In this document: piece after piece, positions 17,064-24,957 of the stretch
How the letters are laid out: every line of letters begins with the position of its first letter
Position numbering within the stretch: position 1 is the stretch's first letter
NCBI GenBank assembly: GCA_016721425.1
Contig: JADKID010000012.1
Span: 372,001 to 436,000, forward strand
DNA: 64,000 nucleotides
Reading direction: 5' to 3'
Source: Bryobacterales bacterium
GTDB lineage: Bacteria; Acidobacteriota; Terriglobia; Bryobacterales; Bryobacteraceae
The notes under the pieces: model-generated
Seen by the model: the letters and a program-made list of their open reading frames with translations, nothing else
Database searches by the model: none
Told to the model about the DNA's origin: nothing
Position numbers and translations under genes: made by a program

Positions 17064-17530
17064 CGCACACTCCTCAGGCGCTCTCGCGCCCGATGCACTT
17101 TAGTTCGTGCCGTGGATGCGTCAATGCCCAGCATCACGGCAATCTGGTGATACGGCAGTTCATGCTCGACGTGCAGCAAGAGCGCGGCACGGTCCAACTC
17201 CGGCAGCGCCTGCAATTCCGCCAGCACCGCCCTCAGTTCATCCCGCGTGTCCTGACCGCATCTGCCGGCTACCTCTTTGGGCATTTCGCCATGATGCCGC
17301 TCATGCCGCCATCGAGCCCGGTAGAGATTCCGCACGATTGTGAGCAAGTAGGCCCGCACGGTGCCGAGTTGGACCCGCTCGCCCGCCTGCCAGATCCGGG
17401 CGAACGCTTCGGCCGAGAGATCCTCAGCCTCTGCCGCGTTCCCGCTCAAGCCAAGCGCGAATCGATAGACCGCCTGAGAGTGTTCGCCGTATAGGTCACC
17501 GAAACTCGCATGACTGGGCGGAGCATCCAT
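17060..17530 (-). CDS. ECF (sigma-70 family) RNA polymerase sigma factor, copy 1
   Basis: The 156-residue product has sigma region 2 (FGDLYGEHSQAVYRFALGL to AEAFARIWQAG) and region 4 (LPYHQIAVMLGIDASTART). Region 4 recognises the -35 element and is almost identical in copy 2, so both sigmas probably read the same or overlapping promoters. It lies 45 bases after argS on the same strand and may receive read-through from it as well as from its own upstream block at 17531-17566. It is coupled by ATGA to the membrane protein downstream. Confidence 0.92.
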   Translation of the reverse strand: MDAPPSHASFGDLYGEHSQAVYRFALGLSGNAAEAEDLSAEAFARIWQAGERVQLGTVRAYLLTIVRNLYRARWRHERHHGEMPKEVAGRCGQDTRDELRAVLAELQALPELDRAALLLHVEHELPYHQIAVMLGIDASTARTKVHRARERLRSVR

Positions 17531-17566
17531 CTCACTAGAGGATATTCACTCGCGCCGCAGTTGTTC
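17531..17566 (-). promoter_or_regulatory. Conserved block upstream of sigma copy 1
   Basis: This is the counterpart of the block at 16494-16529, with the same 36-base length between GAACAA and the ATG. The most conserved parts are GAACAA, the ATATC core and the TCTAGTGAG end. It lies between the argS stop and the sigma start. It could be an autoregulated sigma promoter or simply a relic of duplication. Confidence 0.4.
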
Positions 17567-17575
17567 CCGCCAGCC

Positions 17576-19534
17576 CTACATATATTCCGGAACCGGTATC
17601 CCCAGCACGTTCTCCAGCGTCTCCTGCAATTGCCGCTGGAAGTACACCGCCAGCCACAGCAGAAACGTGCGCTTCTCCGCGTTCTCTTCCGCCAGGATCG
17701 GATAGTCGTGGTAAAACGCATTGAACGCCTGCGCCAACTGGAACGCATACCGCGCCATCGCCGCCGGCTCGCCCACGCTCAACGCTGATTCCAGCGCCTT
17801 GCCCGATTTCGACGCCGCCAGCAGCAGTTGCCAGAAGTTCTCCTCGCCCAGTTGCCGCGCCATCCAGGCCTCGTCCAGCACCGCCGCGAAGTCCGGCAAC
17901 ACCTCGCCCCGCTCCGCCAGCTTCCTCAGGATGTTGCGCGCCCGCACCGCCGCATATTGGACATACGGCCCCGTCTCCCCCTCAAAGCTCAACGCCTCCT
18001 GCAAGTCGAAGGCGATCACCGTATTCCGCGTGAACTTCAAAAGGAAATACCGCAGCGCCCCAATCGAGATCTGCGTGGCGATCTTCGCCCGCTCCTCCTC
18101 CGGCTTGCCCTCGTGCCGCGAATCCACCTCCACCCGCGCCTTCTCGATCAGCTTATCGATCAGGTCGTCCGCCTTCACGCCCAGGCCCTTGCGCCCGCTC
18201 ACTTCCACATACGGCTTCTTCTTGTCCTCTTCCGAGAGCGGAATCCCCAGTTCCACACAAGTCCGCGGCGACAGCGCCACCATCTCGTACGAGAAGTGAA
18301 TCGAATGTTCTGCCTGATCCGTGTATCCCAGCGCCCGCAGCCCCGCCACCACAACGTCCTGCAAATAGGACTGCCGCGAGTCGATCACGTTGTACACCTC
18401 GGTGCCGCCGCCGAAATGCAGCCCCTCCTGCGCCGCCGTATCCGTCGCCACGTACACCACGTGCCCATCCGGATACGTCCGCAGCGGCCTGTAATGGAAG
18501 TCCTTCCCGAGCAGACCGAACTTCCACATCTGATACGCGATGTCCTTGCCGACGTACGTCACCGTGCCGTTAGACCGCACGATCACCTTCGAATCGTCGT
18601 CCGTCTCATCGCCCGTGGCCGATTCCCGGAAGTGGCCCGCCGCCATCACCCAGCAGCCCTTGTTCTTCCCTTCCTCGACGAAGTAGATCGCGCCCCGTTC
18701 CTTCAGCTGCTCATACGCCGTCGCCCAAAACTGCAAGTGCAGGATCTCGCTCTCGCGCGGCAGCACGTCATAGCCGATCCCCAGCCGCCACATCGTCGTC
18801 AGGTGGCACTCCACCACCGCGTCCGCCACCACGTGGGCCAACTCGGCAATCTCACCCACGCCCTGCTCGATCTCGTGCAGCGTGTCTTTCCGCCACTGAA
18901 TCGCCTCCGGATGCCCGCCATAGTAGGCCGAAGTGCGCGCATACAAATCCCAGCAGTAGTAGTCAAACCGCTCGCTCGCGATCAGCGCCTGCACGTCCGC
19001 CAGCGACTTCTTCTCCAGATAGTGGAAGCCCACCACCACGTCGGCCACCTGCACGCCCGTGTTGTCGATGTAGTTCTGCACCTCCACGGTGCGCCCCATG
19101 CCCCGCAGCATCCGCACAAACGTATCGCCCAGGACAGAGTTCCGCAGATGCCCGATGTGCGCCGCCTTGTTCGGGTTGATGTTGGTGTGCTCGACGATCG
19201 TCTTGCCGGCCGTGGCCGCCGCCGCCACGTCCCCGCCCGCCAGCAGACCCATCGCATACGCGCCGCGGTCCAACCGCACGTTCAGATACCCGCCGCCGGC
19301 CACCTCAACGCTCGCAATGCCCGGGATCGCCGGCAGATTCGCCGCAATCTCCTCCGCAATCGCGCGCGGAGCCTTCTTCATCGCCTTGGCCAGAGAAAAC
19401 GCCACCGGCAGCGCCAGTTCCCCGAAAGACGCCTGCTTCGGTTGCTCGATCACAACCGCCATCTCCACCCCGTACCGAGCCTTCAGAAAACCGGCCACAC
19501 CATCCCGCAAACGAGCCTCGACCACATGAAACAC
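17576..19534 (-). CDS. argS: Arginyl-tRNA synthetase
   Basis: The 652-residue product is a class I synthetase. The N-terminal Add-1-type domain (about residues 1-95) recognises the tRNA elbow. The HIGH signature appears as INPNKAAHIGHLRNS near residue 120, and the arginine/ATP site includes YVGKDIAYQMWKFGL. The C-terminal anticodon-binding domain begins near SIGALRYFLLKFTRNT and has the conserved EGETGPYVQYAAVRARNIL. It charges tRNA-Arg in the cytoplasm. It is longer than the 550-590 residues of many bacterial ArgRS because of insertions in the catalytic core. It heads the minus-strand block that continues into the two sigma modules. Confidence 0.96.
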   Translation of the reverse strand: MFHVVEARLRDGVAGFLKARYGVEMAVVIEQPKQASFGELALPVAFSLAKAMKKAPRAIAEEIAANLPAIPGIASVEVAGGGYLNVRLDRGAYAMGLLAGGDVAAAATAGKTIVEHTNINPNKAAHIGHLRNSVLGDTFVRMLRGMGRTVEVQNYIDNTGVQVADVVVGFHYLEKKSLADVQALIASERFDYYCWDLYARTSAYYGGHPEAIQWRKDTLHEIEQGVGEIAELAHVVADAVVECHLTTMWRLGIGYDVLPRESEILHLQFWATAYEQLKERGAIYFVEEGKNKGCWVMAAGHFRESATGDETDDDSKVIVRSNGTVTYVGKDIAYQMWKFGLLGKDFHYRPLRTYPDGHVVYVATDTAAQEGLHFGGGTEVYNVIDSRQSYLQDVVVAGLRALGYTDQAEHSIHFSYEMVALSPRTCVELGIPLSEEDKKKPYVEVSGRKGLGVKADDLIDKLIEKARVEVDSRHEGKPEEERAKIATQISIGALRYFLLKFTRNTVIAFDLQEALSFEGETGPYVQYAAVRARNILRKLAERGEVLPDFAAVLDEAWMARQLGEENFWQLLLAASKSGKALESALSVGEPAAMARYAFQLAQAFNAFYHDYPILAEENAEKRTFLLWLAVYFQRQLQETLENVLGIPVPEYM

Positions 19535-19600
19535 AGCGATAATCCTCTAGTTCGAGTGTATCGGAAACACGGCGAGCCGAGACCATGTAACCTTGTCAGC

Positions 19601-21454
19601 ATGACCGTGACCCGCCGCACCCTGCTCCAAGCTTCGGCCGCACTCGCGCTCGGCGCCAGCGCCCCTCTTGCGAAACAGAAGACCGACGTCGCCATCTACG
19701 GCGCCACGCCGGGCGGCATCGCGGCCGCGGTCGCCGCGGCCCGGCTCGGGCGCACCGTATTGCTGTGCGCGCTGGAGGACCACATCGGCGGCATCGTCTC
19801 CAACGGCCTCACCAACGCAGACATCGGCAAGCGGCCGGCGGTAGGCGGCCTGTTCTACGAATTCACGCGCCGGGTGGTCCGCTACTACGAGGAGATGGAC
19901 CTGGGCAACCCCGCGCAGCCCAACGTGAAGCTCTGCCGCGACGGCTACTGGTATGAGGCCAATGCCGCCGAGCGCATTTTTCAAAAGATGATCGCGGGCG
20001 AGCAGGGGCGCATCCGCCTGCTGCTCAGCCACGAGTTGAAGCGCGCCATGGTGACGGACAACCGGCTGAATGCAATGGTGCTCGAAAACGGCCAGGGCGC
20101 GCCGGTGGAGGTGGAGGCAGCGGTCTTCATCGACGCCACCTACGAAGGCGATCTTGCCGCCATGGCAGGAGCGCCGCTCCGCACCGGCAGGGAGGGCCGC
20201 TCCGAGTACAACGAGCCCCACGCCGGCCGCATCTACATGAAGTTCCGCGGCACGGAACTGTTGCCCGGCTCCACCGGCGAGGCCGACAACGCGACGCAGT
20301 CCTACTGCTTCCGCTTCCACGTCACCAACCTACCGGCGAAGCGGGTGCCCATTGAAAAGCCGCAGGGCTACAACCGCGACGACTACCGCTGGGTGCTGGA
20401 GGACGTCCGCGCCGGCCGCGCGACGAAGTTCCGCGACATCATCCAGGTCTACCCGATGCCGAACGGCCGCTTTGAGCTGAACAGCGACCACGTCAACCCG
20501 GAGACGGGAGTACCGAAGGAATCGCTCGACCTGGCGGAGGTGTGCTGGGAATGGCCCACCGCCACTCCAGCGCGACGGCGCGAGATCTACCAGCGCTACC
20601 TGACGCACAACGTGGGGATGCTCTGGCTGCTGCAGAACGATCCCGAGGTGCCTCAGGCCATGCGCGAGGATGCGCGGCAGTACGGCTGGCATCGCGACGA
20701 ATGGACGGCCAACGGCCACATGCCGCGCCAGGTCTACGTGCGGCAGGGCCGGCGCATCCTGGGCGACTACGTACTCACCGAGCGCGATGCCGAGCTGGAC
20801 CCCGAACTGGAGCGCACGCGGGTGCGGCCGGACAGCATCGCGGTGATCGAGTGGGCCTTCGACCCGCACGCGCATCATCGCTACGACCCCGCCCACCCGG
20901 GCGTGCGGGAGGGCTACGTTTTCGTGGACCACGCGCCGTTCCAGGTGCCGTACGGAGTACTGGCGCCGCGCCGCATCGATGGACTGCTGGTGCCGGTGGC
21001 GTGCTCGTGCAGCCATGTGGCGTACAATGCGCTACGCATGGAGCCGGTGTTCATGGCTCTGGGCGAGGCGTGCGGGATCGGCGCGCACCTGGCCATCCGA
21101 GACAAGGTCCCGGTGCGGCGCGCGCCGGTGGCGGAGTTGCAGGCGATGCTGGTGGAGCGGCGCGGGGTCATCACCTACTACGAGGACCTGGCGTTCACCG
21201 ACCCGGCCTTCGCCGCCTTCCAGTGGCTGGGCGCGCGGGGCTTGAACCCCGGGTACAAGGCAGAGAAATCGCGCCGGATCAGTAGAGCCGAAGCGGAAGC
21301 GAAGCTGGCGCGGATCGCCAAGTACAACGGAAAAGCGGACGGGGCCGCCGGTGTGCTGCCGGACGGCCCCGTGGGTCTGGAGGAGTTCGCCGCGCGAGTG
21401 TACCAGGCGTTGCGGGGAGGCTCGCAGCGAACCGCGGCCAGCGGCCAGCCTTAG
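19601..21454 (+). CDS. Tat-exported FAD-dependent oxidoreductase (FAD_oxidored type)
   Basis: The 617-residue product begins MTVTRRTLLQASAALALGAS, a twin-arginine signal. A FAD-binding Rossmann motif follows (VAIYGATPGGIAAAVAAARLG, residues 29-49), with a conserved GGIVSNGLTNADIG stretch, FIDATYEGDLAAMAG, and near the end VPVACSCSHVAYNALRMEP. This matches the group of large FAD-dependent oxidoreductases often found beside carbohydrate genes in Bacteroidota, Planctomycetota and Acidobacteriota; substrates are largely unknown. The ATG at 19601 was chosen for the clean Tat motif; no good ribosome-binding site is visible. It is divergent from argS. Confidence 0.82.
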   Translation: MTVTRRTLLQASAALALGASAPLAKQKTDVAIYGATPGGIAAAVAAARLGRTVLLCALEDHIGGIVSNGLTNADIGKRPAVGGLFYEFTRRVVRYYEEMDLGNPAQPNVKLCRDGYWYEANAAERIFQKMIAGEQGRIRLLLSHELKRAMVTDNRLNAMVLENGQGAPVEVEAAVFIDATYEGDLAAMAGAPLRTGREGRSEYNEPHAGRIYMKFRGTELLPGSTGEADNATQSYCFRFHVTNLPAKRVPIEKPQGYNRDDYRWVLEDVRAGRATKFRDIIQVYPMPNGRFELNSDHVNPETGVPKESLDLAEVCWEWPTATPARRREIYQRYLTHNVGMLWLLQNDPEVPQAMREDARQYGWHRDEWTANGHMPRQVYVRQGRRILGDYVLTERDAELDPELERTRVRPDSIAVIEWAFDPHAHHRYDPAHPGVREGYVFVDHAPFQVPYGVLAPRRIDGLLVPVACSCSHVAYNALRMEPVFMALGEACGIGAHLAIRDKVPVRRAPVAELQAMLVERRGVITYYEDLAFTDPAFAAFQWLGARGLNPGYKAEKSRRISRAEAEAKLARIAKYNGKADGAAGVLPDGPVGLEEFAARVYQALRGGSQRTAASGQP

Positions 21455-21806
21455 GTACCCTGCCACCCCTCCATCGAAGACCATGCCTCGTCGCCACATG
21501 CCAGGCTCACGGGCAACCGCTCCCTTACGGTCAGGGCTCCGAAACAGCTTTCGCGTTCGCAACACCGTCGCATTCACAACGCTCTCGAGTTGGCGAAACT
21601 GCCGGTTTTGGGGCGAATTGCTTAACAGCCGTCGTCCGGGTTAAGAACCGATAATCGGGAGCCGTTAGCCAACTGCAAATCCGGCCGCACTTCACCCCTC
21701 CGCTACCAGCCCGGAGCAAAAGAGCGCATCCGCTATTTGGTCTCCGCGAACTGCGAGGCCAGGCAGGCTGCCCCCCGCCTGGAGGCACCTTGCCGGGCAA
21801 TGCAGT
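21455..21806. other. Non-coding interval between convergent genes
   Basis: These 352 bases separate the FAD oxidoreductase stop from the stop of the secreted protein on the other strand. Short open frames on both strands lack start context and any recognisable product. A weak hairpin (CCAGGC at 21759-21764 with GCCTGG at 21777-21782) might help end transcripts from either side. I see nothing else. Confidence 0.5.
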
Positions 21807-22733
21807 CTACTTGCGGAAGTCGGTGATCTGGCCGTTCGAGCCAACCATGCACTGGCCGGAGCGGAACTGGCCGTTCTTGCGGGCCTGCCAGTTGATCATG
21901 TAGCTGCTGTTACCCGGGTCCATTCCGTGCTGCACACGGACCTCGCTGGACCCCACCATCAGGCGGCGTTCCACTTCCCTTTCGCAAACAGAAAGTGCCT
22001 CGTTCGGCGAAACGCGGGAATTGTAGCCGCCATTGTTGATGTTAAAGTTGCTGAGACGCCCGGTGTTGGTAACCGAGCAAGTGCCGGATTCCGAATTGCC
22101 CGAGTAGCTCCGGAATGAGAAGGAGAGGTCATAGTTGTCGGATCGGCCGCCCATGGACGCGCGCTGGACAGAGACGCTGTTCGGGTTGATGTTGCGAACG
22201 CGGGCAACCTGGTCACGGCACACGCGGACCGCTTCCTTGTAGTCGATGCCGCGATTGGAATTGTTGTTGCCCCAGCCATCATCCCAGCCGGTGCCACCTG
22301 AGGACCAGTTGCCGCCGCCGCCCCAGTTGGAGTCGCCGCCGGACCAGAAAATGTCTCCGGTGTAGCCCTCGCTCCCGCCTTTGGGATCTTCAATCCGGAT
22401 GACTGCCACGCCGCCGCTGCCCCGCGGGTCACGCGCCAGCGATTGCCTGCCGCGGCCATCCACGCCTTTGAAACGAAAATCGTGGGGATTGTTGGGAAGC
22501 GCGCTGCCGCAGTCCAGCCGGACCCACGTGGCGGGATTTCCCTCCAGGGTGCGGATGATTCCGTAGTCACCGTGGATTTCGATCTCTGCCACTCCATCCA
22601 CGCGCACCTCAAACGTGCACTTGTTTTCGCCTCCACGGATGTTGGCGCGGATTCGATTGTATTGCGCGCTGACCGGCAGGGCCAGAGTGGCCACGGCCAG
22701 CAGACCGAAAATAGCGCTCCTGTGTTTCATCAT
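21807..22733 (-). CDS. Secreted protein with GVDGRG two-cysteine domain and two cysteine-paired repeats; function unknown
   Basis: The 308-residue product has a signal peptide (SAIFGLLAVATLALPVSA). Next comes the two-cysteine domain shared with 12908-14170 (NKCTFEVRV, RLDCGS, FRFKGVDGRG and GGSEGYTGDIFW at equivalent spacing). A Gly/Asn/Trp-rich linker follows. The C-terminus holds two copies of a roughly 65-residue repeat, from DYKEAVRVCRDQVARV and from SPNEALSVCEREVERR. Each repeat has a Cys in its first helix and a second Cys in GTCSVTN or GQCMVGS near its end, then a G-x-x-x-x-F close. The repeats resemble small stress- or surface-type domains, but I cannot name them. AAAGGA lies upstream of the start. 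Confidence 0.8.
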   Translation of the reverse strand: MMKHRSAIFGLLAVATLALPVSAQYNRIRANIRGGENKCTFEVRVDGVAEIEIHGDYGIIRTLEGNPATWVRLDCGSALPNNPHDFRFKGVDGRGRQSLARDPRGSGGVAVIRIEDPKGGSEGYTGDIFWSGGDSNWGGGGNWSSGGTGWDDGWGNNNSNRGIDYKEAVRVCRDQVARVRNINPNSVSVQRASMGGRSDNYDLSFSFRSYSGNSESGTCSVTNTGRLSNFNINNGGYNSRVSPNEALSVCEREVERRLMVGSSEVRVQHGMDPGNSSYMINWQARKNGQFRSGQCMVGSNGQITDFRK

Positions 22734-22906
22734 TGGGTTTCCTTTCTGTCAGCCTTGGCCCGGGGGATAGAAAGCCCCGCCCCGGCAATCCTCCATAGGC
22801 TAATAAGGACTCTGCCCCTTCGCTATCCGATTTCCGCAAACGGTCTTCCGCAAACCTGGGACTGCCCACACGCCCAATCTCCGACCCATTTGGTCCTAGA
22901 TTGCGC

Positions 22907-22912
22907 TATACT
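22907..22912 (+). promoter_or_regulatory. Putative -10 box giving a leaderless ferredoxin mRNA
   Basis: TATACT (22907-22912) is followed seven bases later by the GTG start of the ferredoxin. A transcript starting at the usual distance would begin at the start codon itself. No Shine-Dalgarno sequence precedes the GTG and no convincing -35 element is present. The call is tentative. Confidence 0.35.
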
Positions 22913-22919
22913 GACTTTC

Positions 22920-23315
22920 GTGGCCAAAGTTACCGTCCTCCCAGCCAACGAGACCTTCGAATTCGATCTGAATGCCCTGCCCTATCACGACCATGGCAAG
23001 CCCCTCTCCTTCCTCGACGTAGGCATCAGCACAGGGTTCCACATCGAGCACGCCTGCGGAGGCAACTGCGCCTGCACTACATGCCACGTGGTGGTCAAGA
23101 GCGGCGCCGAATTCCTGAGCGACATGGATGACGACGAAGCCGACAAGCTCGATCTCGCCGCCGACCTTCAGCTCGGCTCGCGCCTCGGCTGCCAAGTCCA
23201 CTTCGTCCGCGACGGCGCGGTCACCATCGAGATCCCATCCTGGAATCGCAACTACGTCAGCGAAGGCGGCGCTTCCATGAACCTGGGCGACGCCATCCCC
23301 GCTCCCAAGAAATAG
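22920..23315 (+). CDS. [2Fe-2S] ferredoxin, ISC/adrenodoxin type
   Basis: The 131-residue product carries the ISC-type ferredoxin ligand pattern. The cluster loop is EHACGGNCACTTCH with ligands Cys46, Cys52 and Cys55, and the fourth is Cys91 in SRLGCQ. The Cys55-Cys91 spacing of 36 residues equals that of E. coli Fdx. Acidic residues between them (DMDDDEADKLD) fit an electron-donor surface. A 20-residue C-terminal extension ends in MNLGDAIPAPKK. The start is taken as GTG at 22920; no ATG is in frame nearby. No isc or hsc genes are adjacent. It could serve Fe-S assembly or feed electrons to a nearby enzyme such as the radical SAM protein. Confidence 0.88.
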   Translation: MAKVTVLPANETFEFDLNALPYHDHGKPLSFLDVGISTGFHIEHACGGNCACTTCHVVVKSGAEFLSDMDDDEADKLDLAADLQLGSRLGCQVHFVRDGAVTIEIPSWNRNYVSEGGASMNLGDAIPAPKK

Positions 23316-23318
23316 CCC

Positions 23319-23363
23319 TGCGGCGCGCGCCGCCCTCCGCCGCGCGCACGGCGGCGCGCCGCA
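23319..23363 (+). terminator. GC-rich hairpin after the ferredoxin gene
   Basis: TGCGGCGCGCGCCGCC (23319-23334) pairs with GGCGGCGCGCCGCA (23350-23363) except for a two-base bulge, starting four bases after the ferredoxin stop. The stem is very stable, but no strong T-run follows, only scattered Ts. It probably separates ferredoxin transcription from the small-protein/radical SAM unit. Confidence 0.55.
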
Positions 23364-23389
23364 ATTCGGATATTCGCCTCTTTAGCCTT

Positions 23390-23427
23390 GCAATCGGCTC
23401 ATTCCAATGCCAAACTAGGCCGATTGC
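23390..23427. promoter_or_regulatory. Inverted repeat upstream of the 114-residue protein gene
   Basis: GCAATCGGC (23390-23398) and GCCGATTGC (23419-23427) form a perfect 9-base inverted repeat with a 20-base spacer, ending 78 bases before the ATG at 23506. Its arms are about 29 bases apart centre to centre. It could be a regulator binding site or an RNA hairpin in the leader. It is separate from the GC-rich hairpin that follows the ferredoxin gene. Confidence 0.45.
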
Positions 23428-23505
23428 GCGTCCCCGCGGATGCACTTCACCCCCGGCCAGATCGCGCGATCGCGTTCGAGCTCTAAGGAAAGTGAGGTAT
23501 TCATC

Positions 23506-23850
23506 ATGGCGACCAAGCCAATCAAGCCAGCATTCGTCCTGAAGGACCAGCTCATCCTGCGTGAGCACATCTGGGACCGGATCCACTGGGTCACATACCG
23601 TGTCCCCATGGAAATGGCTGGCATTCTCAAGAAGGGCCTGGCCGATGCCCCTGTGCGCGTCCAACTCACCAAACAGTTCACAGACGCCACCTGGAAGCAC
23701 ACCAGCGCCCTCATCATGGAGGGCACAGCCCCGCCGCCGGAGATCGCCGGCGCCATCTACAACATCGCCGATGACATCAGTTGCGGCCGCGAGATCAGCC
23801 TCAAGGCCGGCGACTACATCGCGATTCAGAGCTTCCTCAAAAAGAAGTAA
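23506..23850 (+). CDS. Small protein of unknown function paired with a radical SAM/SPASM enzyme
   Basis: This is a 114-residue soluble protein with no signal peptide or membrane segment. The first half is helix-rich and aromatic (ILREHIWDRIHWVTYRVP). A KQFTDATWKH segment and a conserved-looking GTAPPPEIAGAIYNIADD follow. There is a single cysteine (Cys93), and the end is basic (LKKK). The ATG has GAGG eight bases upstream. The radical SAM/SPASM gene follows after 69 bases on the same strand, so they probably form one unit. It may be a substrate peptide or a partner protein of that enzyme. It lacks an obvious repetitive core or leader cleavage motif. I do not recognise it. Confidence 0.75.
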   Translation: MATKPIKPAFVLKDQLILREHIWDRIHWVTYRVPMEMAGILKKGLADAPVRVQLTKQFTDATWKHTSALIMEGTAPPPEIAGAIYNIADDISCGREISLKAGDYIAIQSFLKKK

Positions 23851-23919
23851 CCCGGCCTGCCATCGTGGCGGGGAGCGTCGCAGCCGGCGCTCTCCGCCCT
23901 CCTTCCAACGGAGATCAAC

Positions 23920-24957
23920 ATGACCTTTGAAGGTTTGCCCCTGCTGCTTGGTTGGGAACTGACTCTGGCCTGCAACCTGCGCTGCCAGCATTGCGGATCT
24001 TCCGCCGGCTCCGGACGGCCGAATGAGCTCACCCTCGATGAAGCCCTGGCGATCTGTACCCAGTTCCCCGAACTCGCCGTGCAAGAGGTCGTCTTCACCG
24101 GCGGCGAGCCGCTGATGCAGCCCTACTGGCCGCAGCTCGCCACCCGCCTCCGCGAGTTGCAGATCAAGGTCGGCATGGTCACCAACGGGCTGCTGCTGAG
24201 CCCGCGCATCGTCGCCGAAATCCAGGCCTGCGGGATCCGCGAAGTGGGCGTCAGTCTCGACGGACTGGAGACCACCCACGACGAGATCCGAGCACTGCCC
24301 GGCGCCTTTCTGCGCAGCCTCGACGGCCTGCGGCGCTTGCTCGACGCCGGCATCCATGCCACCGCCATCACTACCGTCAACGCCCTCAACGTGCACGAGC
24401 TCCCTGCCCTCTACGCCCGCCTCCACGCGGCAGGCGTGCCGCAGTGGCAGGTCCAGCCGCTCTTCGGTTTCGGCCGCGGACGCGAGCAAACGCGCCTCCA
24501 CCTGTCCAGCGACCAGTACCTCGACATGGGCCGCTTTTGCCAGGAGCATGGCCCCCTCGCCGCAGATTCAGGCATGACTCTCGTGCCCGCCGACGGTTGT
24601 GGCTACTGCTCACCCTTCGACACCCAGGGCGCACCCTGGCGAGGCTGCAGCGCCGGCATCGCCGACTGCGGCATCATGAGCGATGGCCGCGTCAAGGGAT
24701 GCCTCTCGTGGCCCGATTCCCTCGTCGAGGGGGACCTGCGTCAGGATACTTTCTGGGACATCTGGTTCCGCCCCGGAGCGTTCGCCGCCACCCGCAATTT
24801 CACCTGCGCCGACCTCGGTGGCGAGTGCCGTACCTGCGAGATGGGCGCCCAATGCGGCGGCGGCTGCTCCGCAAAATCAATCGCAGCCACCGGACAGTTT
24901 CACGCCGACCCCTACTGCTACCGCGCCATCCTCGCCGCCCGCCTCACTACGCAGTGA
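23920..24957 (+). CDS. Radical SAM/SPASM-domain protein, probable peptide- or protein-modifying enzyme
   Basis: The 345-residue product has the radical SAM cluster CNLRCQHC (Cys18, Cys22, Cys25) at the start of the TIM-like barrel. The SAM-binding GGEPLM motif lies near residue 67, and SLDGLETTHDEIR follows. The C-terminal SPASM region has cysteines in GCGYCSP, WRGCSAGIADCG, KGCLSWPD, GGECRTCEMGAQCGGGC and the final DPYC, enough for two auxiliary [4Fe-4S] clusters. SPASM enzymes usually modify ribosomal peptides or mature enzyme subunits. A GGAG site precedes the ATG. Its 3' end overlaps the convergent oxidoreductase by 11 bases. The upstream 114-residue protein and the ferredoxin are its likely functional partners; the actual reaction is unknown. 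Confidence 0.88.
   Translation: MTFEGLPLLLGWELTLACNLRCQHCGSSAGSGRPNELTLDEALAICTQFPELAVQEVVFTGGEPLMQPYWPQLATRLRELQIKVGMVTNGLLLSPRIVAEIQACGIREVGVSLDGLETTHDEIRALPGAFLRSLDGLRRLLDAGIHATAITTVNALNVHELPALYARLHAAGVPQWQVQPLFGFGRGREQTRLHLSSDQYLDMGRFCQEHGPLAADSGMTLVPADGCGYCSPFDTQGAPWRGCSAGIADCGIMSDGRVKGCLSWPDSLVEGDLRQDTFWDIWFRPGAFAATRNFTCADLGGECRTCEMGAQCGGGCSAKSIAATGQFHADPYCYRAILAARLTTQ

Noticed and set aside
17828..19600. Long upstream extension of the FAD-oxidoreductase frame
   Set aside because: It is antisense to argS, rich in Arg, His and Pro, and the real protein begins with a twin-arginine leader at 19601.
21531..21800. Minus-strand open frame of 89 codons in the 21.5-21.8 kb gap
   Set aside because: No ribosome-binding site, no hydrophobic or domain pattern, and it runs through the intergenic hairpin.
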